DNA of 64,000 bases from 20CM-2-55-15 sp964633285 (GCA_964633285.1 CAZWGA010000022.1:16240-80239); one strand, 5' to 3'; positions 42,699 through 52,508 are shown, numbered from the stretch's first letter. The notes: generated by a model from the letters alone, not told the origin. A program made the numbers and translations.

Positions 42699-44924
42699 TC
42701 AAAGACGTAAATCAATCGGACGCCCGTCGAAAGTAAAAGGCCGGGTTGATGTCTGTCCGGCGATACGCACTTCCATGGAGCGCCGTGCAGCAGGAAGCAT
42801 TCTCGAACCGGGCGCGAACCGGATCGAGAGACGCCGTTCGGAATCGCGCCACGTCATTGCGATTCGCGTGGACGCGCCATTCCGATAGTCGAATGTCTTG
42901 CCGTCATCTTCATAAAGCGTAAACGCTCCATCGGAGCCCGGATAGACGACCAGCGTTAACGGACCATCCACAACTTCGCCGGTGTACTGTTTCAACGGAC
43001 TCCGTGGTTGAATCGAGCCCGCTCGCACATACAGCGGCATCGTTGCAAGATCGACCGGCCGTTCGATTTCGCGGCCGCCTTCCGCTCTTTGCTCGGTCCA
43101 GAAATCAAACCATGCGCCACGTGGTAAATACACGTTCCGCTTTGTAGCTGTTTTTTCCGTAACGGGTGCTACGAGTATGTCACGTCCCCACAAATATTGG
43201 TCGCCGCGTGCCGCTGCGGCCGGATCGCCGGGATAGTGCAGCCACAACGCTCGTATCATCGGCATCCCTGTATCGTGGCACTCTCGCGCCAACGTGTACG
43301 TGTACGGCATCAACCGGTAACGAAGCTCAAGATACTTTTTGCAAATGGGCTCGACGTCGGGATTATGCAACTCCCGAGGGTCGGTTGTGTAGTTTGCAGT
43401 TTCCTGCGGCCCCGGATTCCCGGTATTCCAGCCCCACGGTAATCGAAGATGCCAGTTGCGGCCGTGCGATCGGAACAACGGGCAGAACGTTCCAAACTGA
43501 AACCAGCGGACGTAGAGTTCGCCCGTTAATTCCGGTGTTGGAATGAATCCGCCGATATCCGTGCCCCAAAATGGAATTCCGGAGAGGCCGGTATTGATAG
43601 CGACCGGCACATGCGTGCGCAATGTTTCCCACGTCGATTGCACATCACCGGACCACAGAAAAGCCGCGTAACGCTGCATTCCCGCCGCTCCGTTTCGATG
43701 CAGCGCGAACGGACGCTCGTTCGGACGCCAAAGCTGCGATCCTTCCCAGTACATCCGATGCCGGTTGCGCCGCGAAGGTTCGTCAAAGCCGTCTCCCTGA
43801 TCCGGCCACCATCCATCAATCCCGGCATCAAAGACAGCACGATGCTCGGGCCAGTAGCAGCTTGCCTGGAGCTCATTCGGAACCGCAGGGCCGCAAGCTC
43901 CATTTACCGTACCTGCGAGACGCCGGCCTTCCGCTTCGATGACAATGTGAAGGACAACTCGAAAATGCTCGTCGTGAAGCTGGCGGATGGTTGCCTTCGG
44001 ATCCGGAAAATTGGTGGGGTGCCAGGTGAACTCTGTGTTTCTTGTGTTCCATCCCGATGGGGCGAATCCCGTGCCGAGATAAATCAGCGTGTCGCAGGGG
44101 AGTTTCTTTTCCCTGAATGTCTTTGCGATGCGCATGATTTCATCGGGTCCGCCGAGCGTCCGGTGGGATTGCATGTAACCGAATGTCCAGAGCGCCGGAA
44201 GTTCGGCGTAGCCGGTGATGCGCGCATATTCGGACATGATCGTGGCGGGATCGCTCGAGCTTACGATGAAGATATCGAGAGGCAGAAGTTTGGGCGTCGT
44301 GAACCGGCCCTCGCTTCCCGTAAAGTCGAACGTGCCGAGGGGTTGATGAATAAACATGGCCCATCCATCGGTGCCGACGAGCCACTGAATCGGAACGCGT
44401 CCGCCATGCGTGCGCAACTGGTAGCCGCCCTGCCCGCTGCGCATGGTGTCCATCGAGCCTTTGCGATCGAACTGCGGACCTCCTTCGCCGAGACCCAGCA
44501 GCGGACCTTTCGGCAGGAGGAATGACAGTTGCTCGCCTGTGCCATTGAAAGTGAGGCGCTGGATCGTTTGTCCCGAAGTTGTTTCGACGTGGACAGTGGG
44601 AGGATCGGCGGTGAAACGTACTACAAGATTGCCCGCTTTGATCGAGCCGAAGGAATCCGTTCGCCTGCGGCTTGCAACACGGCGCCACTTGTCTGCACCA
44701 ACCAACGCGTCGCCGGCACCGAGGGATGCCGCTCCGCCCGCTGTGGGTAGAAAAGCAATTCGCACCGTCGAGGGACTGACCGAAGTCACTACGACTTCGA
44801 CGGGTTGCCCGGCCACAACAATGTCGGAGTTCTGGCCTTGCAGCACCCCACGCGCGACGAGGGCGCCGGCGCCCGTCTTTCCGAGCCTTCGCAGAGCTTC
44901 GCGCCGCGTGACGACGCGCGTCAT
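42699..44924 (-). CDS. GH31 alpha-glucosidase/alpha-xylosidase-like protein
   Basis: A 741-residue protein beginning with a twin-arginine signal (TRREALRRLGKTGAGALVAR). The galactose-mutarotase-like N-terminal domain precedes a TIM barrel with GDGFDEPSRRNRHRMYWEGS around the expected nucleophile Asp in WWPDQGDGFD and the acid/base region PFWGTDIGGFIPTPELTGEL. A C-terminal beta domain holds LYEDDGKTFDYRNG. GH31 enzymes release glucose, xylose or other alpha-linked sugars; specificity cannot be fixed here. It overlaps the DUF885 gene by 4 bases and ends 19 bases before the Oar start. Confidence 0.9.
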   Translation of the reverse strand: MTRVVTRREALRRLGKTGAGALVARGVLQGQNSDIVVAGQPVEVVVTSVSPSTVRIAFLPTAGGAASLGAGDALVGADKWRRVASRRRTDSFGSIKAGNLVVRFTADPPTVHVETTSGQTIQRLTFNGTGEQLSFLLPKGPLLGLGEGGPQFDRKGSMDTMRSGQGGYQLRTHGGRVPIQWLVGTDGWAMFIHQPLGTFDFTGSEGRFTTPKLLPLDIFIVSSSDPATIMSEYARITGYAELPALWTFGYMQSHRTLGGPDEIMRIAKTFREKKLPCDTLIYLGTGFAPSGWNTRNTEFTWHPTNFPDPKATIRQLHDEHFRVVLHIVIEAEGRRLAGTVNGACGPAVPNELQASCYWPEHRAVFDAGIDGWWPDQGDGFDEPSRRNRHRMYWEGSQLWRPNERPFALHRNGAAGMQRYAAFLWSGDVQSTWETLRTHVPVAINTGLSGIPFWGTDIGGFIPTPELTGELYVRWFQFGTFCPLFRSHGRNWHLRLPWGWNTGNPGPQETANYTTDPRELHNPDVEPICKKYLELRYRLMPYTYTLARECHDTGMPMIRALWLHYPGDPAAAARGDQYLWGRDILVAPVTEKTATKRNVYLPRGAWFDFWTEQRAEGGREIERPVDLATMPLYVRAGSIQPRSPLKQYTGEVVDGPLTLVVYPGSDGAFTLYEDDGKTFDYRNGASTRIAMTWRDSERRLSIRFAPGSRMLPAARRSMEVRIAGQTSTRPFTFDGRPIDLRL

Positions 44925-46639
44925 TTATAGAATCTCCAGTTGGATTTGAAATTCTTATCCAGCTTTTGCTGAGTCAGGCCGGCGCGCACCATTTCAATGG
45001 GAATTCGGTTTTCCTTGAGTACGGCATCGTGGAATGCCCGGTTGGTCATCTTGCCGGAGCCGACGAGTTCTTCATGAAGAGATCGAATCTGCAAACCGCC
45101 CAGCATGTATGCGGCCTGATAAAGAGGACTGTAGGTGCCATTAAAAGACCTGCGTACTTCCGCAGTGGCGTTGTCGAGTTCGTGCCCGACGCGCTTTACC
45201 AGAAAATCGATGCACTCCTCAGGCGTCATTTTTCCCAAATGAAAGTTCAATGAAAAGATGATGCGCGCCGCGCGGTGCATCCGCCAGAACAACATTCCCA
45301 CTCGGTCTTCGGGATTCCTGGCGAAATTGAGATCCCAGAACAGCATCTCCCAATAGAGCGACCAGCCTTCCACCGAAAACGGCGTGTTGAAAATGCCGCG
45401 ATGCGAGCGATACCTGGCGTTCATGAAACCTTGCAGTTCATGGCCGGGTATCAATTCGTGAAATACGGTTGCGCGGGCAAACGGGATGTTGTTGCCGCGC
45501 ATGCTCATCATTTTCTGTTCGTGTCCCATCGTGACCGTTGGATACGAAACGCTGATGACTTCTCCGCCCGTAAAGAACGGATTTACAAGCTGCCGCTCGG
45601 GCGTCATCATTTGCATTCGCCACGTGTCCCGAGCCAGCGGAGGGATCGTAACGAGATCCCGTTTCTCCACAAAGTCGATCGCTTCCAGAGCGAGATCCCG
45701 GATGAGATCGGGTTGCTTGCCCGGATCGACATACATGTTCTTCACGCGCTCGACCGCTTTCAGCCAGTCGTCGCCGAATCCCATCTCGCGAGACGCCTTC
45801 TTCATTTCTTCTTCGCACCAGGCGTACTCCTTGTTGGCGAGCGCAATGAGTTCCTCGGGCGTGTAGGGAATCATTTCGTGCTCGAGTTCCGACATGAGAC
45901 CTTCGCGACCGATCGGATCACCAACAATGTCGGATGAATCGCCGGGCTTCAGGCCGAGCACTTTTTCACGCAGGAATGTGATGTAGGTTTGAAGCGCGCG
46001 GTCGGTGGATTTGTATGGAGCGTCCACCCACCACGTAAACAGAGGATCGTAACCGTTGTAGAACCCAAACCAGTTCTTCAACGAAGTCCGAAGTTCCTCG
46101 GCCGTTCTTGCCGCTCGATTCGCCAGCGGCTTTTTCACGTTGCGCGTGCCGTCGGCTTCAATGGATTTTCGGGTCTGATCGATCTGTTTCTCGAGCCGTG
46201 TAAGAGTCGCAGCCGCTTTGGCGGAATCCATCGTTTCCATCCGGCGTCGGGATTCTTCCAGGTCGATGATCGTCTGGGCAAACGGAAGAAGCGCTTCCGT
46301 CTCTTTCAGTTTTTGTGCATCGGCGCCGAGTTGGCGCAACTGGTAATCGAGCTGATTCTTGAAAAGCAGATAGTCGATGCGGCCGTCCTGGCCCATCGCA
46401 TCGAAGTTCATCTTTCCGATCGTTGAGAGCCACTCGGAATAAAACTGCTTCATTCGCGCATTGTGCGCCGGCGAATAATCAATCGGCGAGGAGCGATTGA
46501 GGCTCGTGCGATCGGCAGTGTACCGTTCGATCGAAGCGCGCATCTCGCTTCGTGATGTATCCACGTCCTGCGCGAACAAAACGGCGGCGCAGCAGGCCGC
46601 CAGGAAGCAAACAATAGGACCTTGACGAAGTCGAAGCAC
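44921..46639 (-). CDS. DUF885 family metallopeptidase-like protein
   Basis: A 572-residue exported protein (signal VCFLAACCAAVLFAQ) of the DUF885 family. The metal-site motif HELIPGHELQGF (HExxPGH type) lies near residue 410, and MGHEQKMMSMRGNNIPFARA with RDTWRMQMMTPERQLVNPFF precede it. Other DUF885 members act as peptidases or amidases, and for this branch the substrate is unknown. GTG 46639 has GGGAGG just upstream. It overlaps GH31 by 4 bases and follows proline dehydrogenase by 11 bases. Confidence 0.87.
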   Translation of the reverse strand: MLRLRQGPIVCFLAACCAAVLFAQDVDTSRSEMRASIERYTADRTSLNRSSPIDYSPAHNARMKQFYSEWLSTIGKMNFDAMGQDGRIDYLLFKNQLDYQLRQLGADAQKLKETEALLPFAQTIIDLEESRRRMETMDSAKAAATLTRLEKQIDQTRKSIEADGTRNVKKPLANRAARTAEELRTSLKNWFGFYNGYDPLFTWWVDAPYKSTDRALQTYITFLREKVLGLKPGDSSDIVGDPIGREGLMSELEHEMIPYTPEELIALANKEYAWCEEEMKKASREMGFGDDWLKAVERVKNMYVDPGKQPDLIRDLALEAIDFVEKRDLVTIPPLARDTWRMQMMTPERQLVNPFFTGGEVISVSYPTVTMGHEQKMMSMRGNNIPFARATVFHELIPGHELQGFMNARYRSHRGIFNTPFSVEGWSLYWEMLFWDLNFARNPEDRVGMLFWRMHRAARIIFSLNFHLGKMTPEECIDFLVKRVGHELDNATAEVRRSFNGTYSPLYQAAYMLGGLQIRSLHEELVGSGKMTNRAFHDAVLKENRIPIEMVRAGLTQQKLDKNFKSNWRFYK

Positions 46640-46650
46640 GAACGCCTCCC

Positions 46651-47580
46651 TTAAGACGAAAAAACGTTACGTAATACGAACAACAGATTGGCCGGCCGCT
46701 CAGCCAGACGACGCATATACCATGGAAACCATGCCGGACCATAGCTGATCAACACGCGGCCGCGGTGGCCGCTTCGGACCAGACTCTCCAGGGCTGTTGT
46801 CCGAATTCCATAGAGCATCTGAAATTCAAATTTATTCTTCGGAATCTTTTTTTCTGCGGCGATTTGCTGAATGCGCTCGACCACGCGAGCATCGTGCGTT
46901 GCGATGGCAACCCGAGTTTTGTTTTGCGGTATGGAGTCGAGTAAAGCTGTGGACAGGATCAGAAAATTCTCATCGACATCTTTCTTCTTTGGAAACGCGA
47001 CGCTCGCGGGTTCACGATATGCTCCCTTTACCAGGCGGATCGCGGGAGAAAGCGGCAGGAGCCTCTCGAGATCCTGTTGAGTCCTGAAAAGATAGGCTTG
47101 AAGGCAAACGCCGACATTCGCATATTCCGCTCGAAGCGTCCGATACAACTCGAGAGTGGAATCGGTGTAGCTCGAATCTTCCATGTCGATCCAGACAAAG
47201 TTCCCCGCGGTTTGCGCCCGTTCGATGATTGCCCGGACGTTGTCCTCGCTGACCCTGGCTCCAATGTCATGCCCGAGTTGCGTCAGCTTTACGGAAATCT
47301 CACAGTTCAGTCCTGCGGTTTGAATCCGGGATATCGCCTCGAGGTAATGATTCGTGACCTCGCGTGCCTCGCCGGCGTCATGAACATTCTCACCGAGGTA
47401 CGTGAGTACGACGCCAATGTCTGACGGCGCAAATGTCGAAGCCGCATTTAAAGCCGACGTGAGGTCTTCACCGGGCATGAATCGCGTTACGGCGCGGCGG
47501 GAAAACTGAAATCGGGGAACGCGCTCCCGAAGCCATTTGCTGCGGGAAGCTGCCAGAAGTATCGAACGCATGAGGCCCAT
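46651..47580 (-). CDS. Proline dehydrogenase
   Basis: A 309-residue monofunctional flavoenzyme that oxidises L-proline to pyrroline-5-carboxylate. TIM-barrel signatures are visible: CEISVKLTQLGHDIG, VWIDMEDSSYTDSTLELYRT, VCLQAYLFRTQQDLERLL, RLVKGAYREPASVAFPKK and IATHDARVV, and the C-terminal FEFQMLYGIRT. The partner pyrroline-5-carboxylate dehydrogenase is not in the window. It lies in one run with glycosidase and peptidase genes, which suggests that proline is released by them. ATG 47580 lacks a clear ribosome binding site; ATG 47571 is an alternative. Confidence 0.94.
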   Translation of the reverse strand: MGLMRSILLAASRSKWLRERVPRFQFSRRAVTRFMPGEDLTSALNAASTFAPSDIGVVLTYLGENVHDAGEAREVTNHYLEAISRIQTAGLNCEISVKLTQLGHDIGARVSEDNVRAIIERAQTAGNFVWIDMEDSSYTDSTLELYRTLRAEYANVGVCLQAYLFRTQQDLERLLPLSPAIRLVKGAYREPASVAFPKKKDVDENFLILSTALLDSIPQNKTRVAIATHDARVVERIQQIAAEKKIPKNKFEFQMLYGIRTTALESLVRSGHRGRVLISYGPAWFPWYMRRLAERPANLLFVLRNVFSS

Positions 47581-47607
47581 GCGACATTACGATATACGCT
47601 TCGAGGT

Positions 47608-49674
47608 TCAGGGCTTCAAATAATTCTGAATCAGGAAGGCCCGCACGCGTTCGTACGACCGATGAACGTTGTAGGGACTGTCGTCGCTTCGGATCCAGGT
47701 TTTCCGATACCAGTTTTCAAAAGGAGGCCGCTCGGCCCGCTGGATGTCGTCTTCCAGCGCTTTCAAATCGTCGAATGCTGAAAAGCACAGTTTGCGCACG
47801 GCATCGGCGTTGGATTCGTCAAGAGCCTTGGTCAACTGGATGGCCGCCGAGGTCTGACGCGAGTCGATGAGCAAAGGAAAAGCGACGTGCTCAAAGAAGT
47901 ACTGTTGCCGGGCGGGTGTCATCCGTCCGGCAGCCGCAGCGATGTTCTTGAGAGCGTCTTTATAGGCAACATCACGCTCCAGCAGTGAAGACAGGATATT
48001 CGGCGCGATCCGTGCAGCCGGCTTCTTTTGGAATCGTGCCTCGAGCGCGTTGACGGCTTCCATCACGCGGTTCGCGCCAACTGAAATCTGATCCCAATTG
48101 CCCAGCAACCGGTAATAGTCCCGATACGAAGCCACAACATTTTCTGCCGCCGCCGAACCAAAGTATTCGCGCGCCCACCACTGAAGATAACGATCGGCCG
48201 CGTTGGGCTGTGAGAACGCCTGAGGCGCATCCCAGGTCAATTCTGCGAGCATGCGCGCCTCCATGACGTACTCGCGGAGTTCTGAAACGTTGACAAGCAT
48301 GTACTCCGTGGCCCCCGCCTGAACGATGCGGCGAAATTCTTCTTCGACGCGCGATGGCGTCACGATGTGCGTCACTTGTTTGGTGAGGCGTGTCGTGGTG
48401 CTGAAATACGCCAGGTGGTAATAGACACCATGCTTCCATTGATCTTTCGCCCGCGGCAAAGCGCGCATGTGACCATCGTTGTCATCAGTCCACACGATGG
48501 TCACCTCGGGAGGTACATCCAGTTTTCCACTCAGGTACTGCGGAAGCATCTCCGTGTAGAGAGTGAAATGGAAGAGCGGTGTTTTGCCGGGCGGGAGAAG
48601 TTTCCTGGTGAGGCTGACCTGTTCGTCGATCGCCTCACGATAGGCCTTGTTCTTTTCGTCGTCTGAAATACCGTCGGGAAAAGTGTAGGCCCGATCCTGA
48701 GTGCCGCGCAGTCCGACGGGCCAGATGGCATCAAGCTCGCGATTCTCGAGAACACCGCCCCGCCAGAAATTCAACATGCCTTCTTTGTTTTTGAACCAGT
48801 CCCAATCGGTTCCGGCGTTGCGCGCAGCCGCAAGTCCGAAGCGTGTGAATCCCCATGGATTCGACAACAGGCTGTCGTAATGATGAGATGTGTAAAACAG
48901 GCCCCAGTCGCTCGCCAGTTTTTGAATCTCGTACGGACGCTGGACGCGCACATAGGGCGCGACCATGTTCATTCGCAGCCGCAACGCGGTTTCAAAGAAA
49001 CGCTCGTACCAGACCCGTGGCACTGTACCGGTCTGGAGTGGATATCCGTTTTCGTCGAACGGGCGTGGGAGGATGTCTTCGTCGTCGTGAAAGAATCCAC
49101 GAAACTTGAAAGTCGGCGGGCCCGTCAAAAAATCGGTTTGTTTCAATATAAGGACCGGATGTTTTTCCGGTTCGTAGCCTGTCCACAAATAGAGCGGATC
49201 GATGCCGAGGCGTTCGCTTAGCGTGTATGCCGCGAACGCTGTGCCGCGGGAATTCGAACCGGCCAGCCAGACCGCATCGCCCGATGTCCAGACCTGATAG
49301 GCTTCCCACCGGCCCTGGAGTTCTTGTTTGGCAATGCCCGAAGGCAAGGCCTGCGGGGAGTCACTCAGGGTTACGAGTCGAATCGTGACGCGTCCACCGG
49401 ACGGGCTTGAAACGATCGGCGGCTTGTATCCGCTGATCCGCCCAATATCGCCGGCAAGAAAAAGCGCCGCCTGCTTCACCGCGGAGTTCTCGGTTTCTGC
49501 GACGACGATTTCGCAACCCGCTCCGTTTCCCGCCAGCAGGATGTCGCCTCTTTGCGCAGGTCCTTCGGCGCGCACCCATGAACCGCGAACCGGTTGCGAC
49601 CATTGCTGCGCAAAGGCGGTCACAGAAACAAGAAGGGCGCAAACTGCGAGAAAGATTGTTTTCATGAGTCTCAT
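47608..49674 (-). CDS. GH115-like exported glycosidase
   Basis: A 688-residue exported protein with signal peptide (TIFLAVCALLVSVTAFAQ). The N-terminal domain has GSNSRGTAFAAYTLSERLGI and PPTFKFRGFFHDDEDILPRP, the core YPLQTGTVPRVWYERFFETA and TIVWTDDNDGHMRALPRA, and then a long alpha-helical region. The pattern matches GH115 alpha-glucuronidases, which release 4-O-methyl-glucuronic acid from glucuronoxylan or arabinogalactan. The usual C-terminal domain of larger GH115 enzymes (about 850-1000 residues) seems to be missing. ATG 49674 is chosen over 49665. It is 43 bases after the PHM-like cytochrome gene. Confidence 0.78.
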   Translation of the reverse strand: MRLMKTIFLAVCALLVSVTAFAQQWSQPVRGSWVRAEGPAQRGDILLAGNGAGCEIVVAETENSAVKQAALFLAGDIGRISGYKPPIVSSPSGGRVTIRLVTLSDSPQALPSGIAKQELQGRWEAYQVWTSGDAVWLAGSNSRGTAFAAYTLSERLGIDPLYLWTGYEPEKHPVLILKQTDFLTGPPTFKFRGFFHDDEDILPRPFDENGYPLQTGTVPRVWYERFFETALRLRMNMVAPYVRVQRPYEIQKLASDWGLFYTSHHYDSLLSNPWGFTRFGLAAARNAGTDWDWFKNKEGMLNFWRGGVLENRELDAIWPVGLRGTQDRAYTFPDGISDDEKNKAYREAIDEQVSLTRKLLPPGKTPLFHFTLYTEMLPQYLSGKLDVPPEVTIVWTDDNDGHMRALPRAKDQWKHGVYYHLAYFSTTTRLTKQVTHIVTPSRVEEEFRRIVQAGATEYMLVNVSELREYVMEARMLAELTWDAPQAFSQPNAADRYLQWWAREYFGSAAAENVVASYRDYYRLLGNWDQISVGANRVMEAVNALEARFQKKPAARIAPNILSSLLERDVAYKDALKNIAAAAGRMTPARQQYFFEHVAFPLLIDSRQTSAAIQLTKALDESNADAVRKLCFSAFDDLKALEDDIQRAERPPFENWYRKTWIRSDDSPYNVHRSYERVRAFLIQNYLKP

Positions 49675-49717
49675 ATTCAGCACCAGCTACTTCGCATTGA
49701 AATTCCGGACAATCGTT

Positions 49718-50986
49718 TCATTGGCGAATGAAATATTGCCACTTACCGGTCGCGCGGGGAACCGCAATATCGAAGAATCCGACCATCATTTCTTCATACG
49801 TTTGATCGCCCCAAGTGACGGTGCTGTGCGGATCGGGATTATGAGGATTCCCCGACGAATTGTCGTACCACGCCACAGCCTGAAGCCTCGTTCCCGCTTT
49901 GAGCGGACGCGGCTCCGCCAGCCGATAGCTGAGCTGCCAGTAGAAGTCATAGTTCACGGATAACAGCGTTTCGATATTTCCCTCGCCGCGAACGATGTTG
50001 TACTCAAATCGCTTTCCGCGCAGATGCATATGCGGGAAGAAGCTCAGAAGAGTTGCGTCGTTCGGCAGTGTGCCCCACGCTTCGACTCGATAGTTATCCG
50101 TCTCCGGCGGTATCGCGAAATGATCGTTGGTGAGTTGCAGCGTGATGACACGCTGCTGTGGGCTTTGTTTTGCAAACACCATACCGATAGCCGTCTGATC
50201 GCGCCCGGCATGCCCGTTCGATGTGTAGTGCATTTGAAAGACGAGATCGGATCCGGCCGGAACAAACTTCGCCATTCCGTCCGGCCATCGGTCCGGCGAA
50301 CTTCCCGGCGCATATACGAGCAACATGTCACTGTCCGTCCAGTGAGCATCGTGCTTCAAGCGGGCATCCGAGAGACTCGAAGCCGTGAAAGGCGCGTTTA
50401 CAGGGGCTTCTCGAAGCCATTTCGAATCCGGAGGCCGAATGTAAACAACCGCATGATGGACGTGGCTTCGGCTTGATGGCCGGATCTCCGACATTTGCAC
50501 CCAGCGATCTTCCGTGAATCCCGACGGCACAATCTCATAGGTATATTCGACTTCTCCGCGTGCTGGAATGGCGACGGCCTTTGGCATCTGAATCACGCGA
50601 TCCGGTTGCGGAATGTTCCAGCCGTCCAGCCATTTTCCCGCAGGTGGAGCCTGACGCGGATCGCCCGCGGGAGTCCCAGTTTCAACCCACTCCGCAATCG
50701 TTTGAATCTCGCTCGAATTCAGCGAAGGATCATTCGCAAAATGTCCATAACGTGAATCCGCAAACCACGGCGGCATCTTCTTCGAACGAACCATTTGCTC
50801 GATGGCTTTCGCGTTCGCGCGTGTCTCTGTATAGGTCATCAAGGGCATCGGCCCAATCTGGCCCGTTCGATGACACGACTGGCAGTGTTGCCGCAGAATG
50901 GAGAGCACGTCTTTGTAGAACGTGGGCGGGGATGTTGGCGGCAGGTTCATGCTCAGGAAAAACAGAACCAACGTCATCAGCGGCAT
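49718..50986 (-). CDS. Cytochrome c fused to copper-monooxygenase-like (PHM) domain
   Basis: A protein of about 422 residues with signal peptide (LMTLVLFFLSMNLPPTS) after ATG 50986; a TTG at 51037 is open upstream. The N-terminal heme-binding motif is CQSCH within ILRQHCQSCHRTGQIGPMPL. The C-terminal two-thirds resemble type II ascorbate-dependent copper monooxygenases: SHVHHAVVYIRPPD, DLVFQMHYTSNG and FFPHMHLRGKRFEY carry the expected His pairs. The natural substrate is unknown. It heads the run toward GH115, proline dehydrogenase, DUF885, GH31 and Oar. Divergent from a patatin gene. Confidence 0.8.
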   Translation of the reverse strand: MPLMTLVLFFLSMNLPPTSPPTFYKDVLSILRQHCQSCHRTGQIGPMPLMTYTETRANAKAIEQMVRSKKMPPWFADSRYGHFANDPSLNSSEIQTIAEWVETGTPAGDPRQAPPAGKWLDGWNIPQPDRVIQMPKAVAIPARGEVEYTYEIVPSGFTEDRWVQMSEIRPSSRSHVHHAVVYIRPPDSKWLREAPVNAPFTASSLSDARLKHDAHWTDSDMLLVYAPGSSPDRWPDGMAKFVPAGSDLVFQMHYTSNGHAGRDQTAIGMVFAKQSPQQRVITLQLTNDHFAIPPETDNYRVEAWGTLPNDATLLSFFPHMHLRGKRFEYNIVRGEGNIETLLSVNYDFYWQLSYRLAEPRPLKAGTRLQAVAWYDNSSGNPHNPDPHSTVTWGDQTYEEMMVGFFDIAVPRATGKWQYFIRQ

Positions 50987-51100
50987 TGCCAAATGATAAC
51001 CGAATACCGCGATGGCCCTTGCCTGGAAGAAAGACAACGCCCCGCCGTCCAGGAACGCAGATCGGTACCAGAAATGCTCTTCCTTATATAGGTAGGCCGG

Positions 51101-52150
51101 ATGAGTATCAGCGTTTACGGCATAAATCCTACCAAGACTATAGAGTTGCTCAAGGATCGGGCGCGTCTATTAGCAACAGGCCGGGAACCCTTGGACTCCC
51201 GCAAGACTGCTCTGATCGTGGAGGGCGGCGCGATGCGCGGCGTTATATCCTGCGCCGCGCTGCTGGGACTTGAAGAACTCGGAATGAGCGGCGCCTTCGA
51301 TGAAGTGTATGGCGCATCCGCGGGGGCACTGAACGCGGCGTACTTTCTCGCCGGCCAGGCATCCTACGCCACAACGATCTACTATCAAAAGATCAACAAC
51401 ACACGATTCATTCGCCGTTCCTGGCATCTGCGGATCGTCGAAATCGATGATCTCTTCGAGTCCGTAATCGCGGGGGAGCGGGCTTTGTGCGTTGAGAAGG
51501 TCCTTGCATCGCGTTCCGATTTCCATATCGCAATTGCCGATGCGTGCAGCGGAGAAGCGTTCCTCAGTCACGCGCAAACAAGCGGCGTGCCCCTGCTGAC
51601 GCTGCTCAAGGCCAGCAGCGCGATGCCGCTGCTGTACAACGGAACCGTCAATGTGGATGGCCGGCACTGTTTCGATGGAGGGTTGATCAATCCGTTGCCT
51701 GTCCTCGAGGCCATCGAATCGGGTTGCACGGATCTGCTGGTTCTCCTGACAAGGCCGGCCAGTTTCCGAGAACCTGCGCCGAGCTGGCTTCAACGGAGTC
51801 TTTTTAACTTCCGCTGCGCTCAAGGAAACGAGCGATTGATGAAGGCCTGCTGTAAGACTTACATCCGCGAAAACATGGTTCGTGATATGGCTCTGGGTCA
51901 TCAGGAGATTCCCGCGGGAATCAACATCGCCACGATATGTCCCGAAGAAACCGATCCCGTCATTGAACGCACCACTCGCAAGACTGAAATGTTGAAGGCT
52001 GCCGCGATCAGCAGTGCGAAGCGAACGATGGCCGCATTCGGACGCCCTGTGGAGGAGTTTATTGAAGTGTTGAGGCCGTTTCCGGGAGTTCAACGCGAAC
52101 CGGAACAAATCATTTCTGAGCCGGACGACTCGACGATGGCAGCGGCGTGA
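51101..52150 (+). CDS. Patatin-like phospholipase
   Basis: A 349-residue lipid acyl hydrolase of the RssA/patatin type. The oxyanion loop GGAMRG and the nucleophile motif GASAG (EVYGASAGALNAAY) are near residues 42 and 70, and the dyad Asp lies in FDGGLINPLPV. No signal peptide is seen, so it is probably cytoplasmic or membrane-associated. ATG 51101 has AGGTAGG upstream. It is divergent from the cytochrome/PHM gene and convergent with the STAS gene 13 bases away. Substrate unknown; phospholipids are typical. Confidence 0.92.
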   Translation: MSISVYGINPTKTIELLKDRARLLATGREPLDSRKTALIVEGGAMRGVISCAALLGLEELGMSGAFDEVYGASAGALNAAYFLAGQASYATTIYYQKINNTRFIRRSWHLRIVEIDDLFESVIAGERALCVEKVLASRSDFHIAIADACSGEAFLSHAQTSGVPLLTLLKASSAMPLLYNGTVNVDGRHCFDGGLINPLPVLEAIESGCTDLLVLLTRPASFREPAPSWLQRSLFNFRCAQGNERLMKACCKTYIRENMVRDMALGHQEIPAGINIATICPEETDPVIERTTRKTEMLKAAAISSAKRTMAAFGRPVEEFIEVLRPFPGVQREPEQIISEPDDSTMAAA

Positions 52151-52163
52151 ACCCCGAATCTGT

Positions 52164-52508
52164 TTACTTGAAAGTTTTCAAGGCTTCGGATTCGCTGTTG
52201 AACACTTCGAAGACGGTAAGGAGTTTCGTGATTTGCAGCAGATCCTGAACGCGGCGTGTGAGATTCAGGAGCTTGAGTTGTCCGCCTTGATTCCGGACGG
52301 TCGTGAAGGAAGTCACGAGTTCCCCCAGTCCCGAGCTGTCGATGTAATCGACATCGGAAAGGTTCAGCAGGACTTTACGATCTCCGGCATTCAACTGTTT
52401 CTGAATGTTGTCGCGCAGGACGACAGAGCCCTCTCCCATGGTGATCCTTCCGCTGAGATCGAGGATCACGACGTCATCGAGACGCCGCGGATTGACGACC
52501 ATGCTCAT
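52164..52508 (-). CDS. STAS-domain anti-sigma factor antagonist
   Basis: A 114-residue STAS protein. VVILDLSGRITMGEGSVVLR starts the fold and DVDYIDSSGLGELVTSF holds the phosphorylatable Ser of anti-anti-sigma factors. It should be phosphorylated by the RsbW-like kinase encoded just upstream with a 4-base overlap, releasing or binding that kinase. The target sigma factor is not adjacent. Confidence 0.93.
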   Translation of the reverse strand: MSMVVNPRRLDDVVILDLSGRITMGEGSVVLRDNIQKQLNAGDRKVLLNLSDVDYIDSSGLGELVTSFTTVRNQGGQLKLLNLTRRVQDLLQITKLLTVFEVFNSESEALKTFK

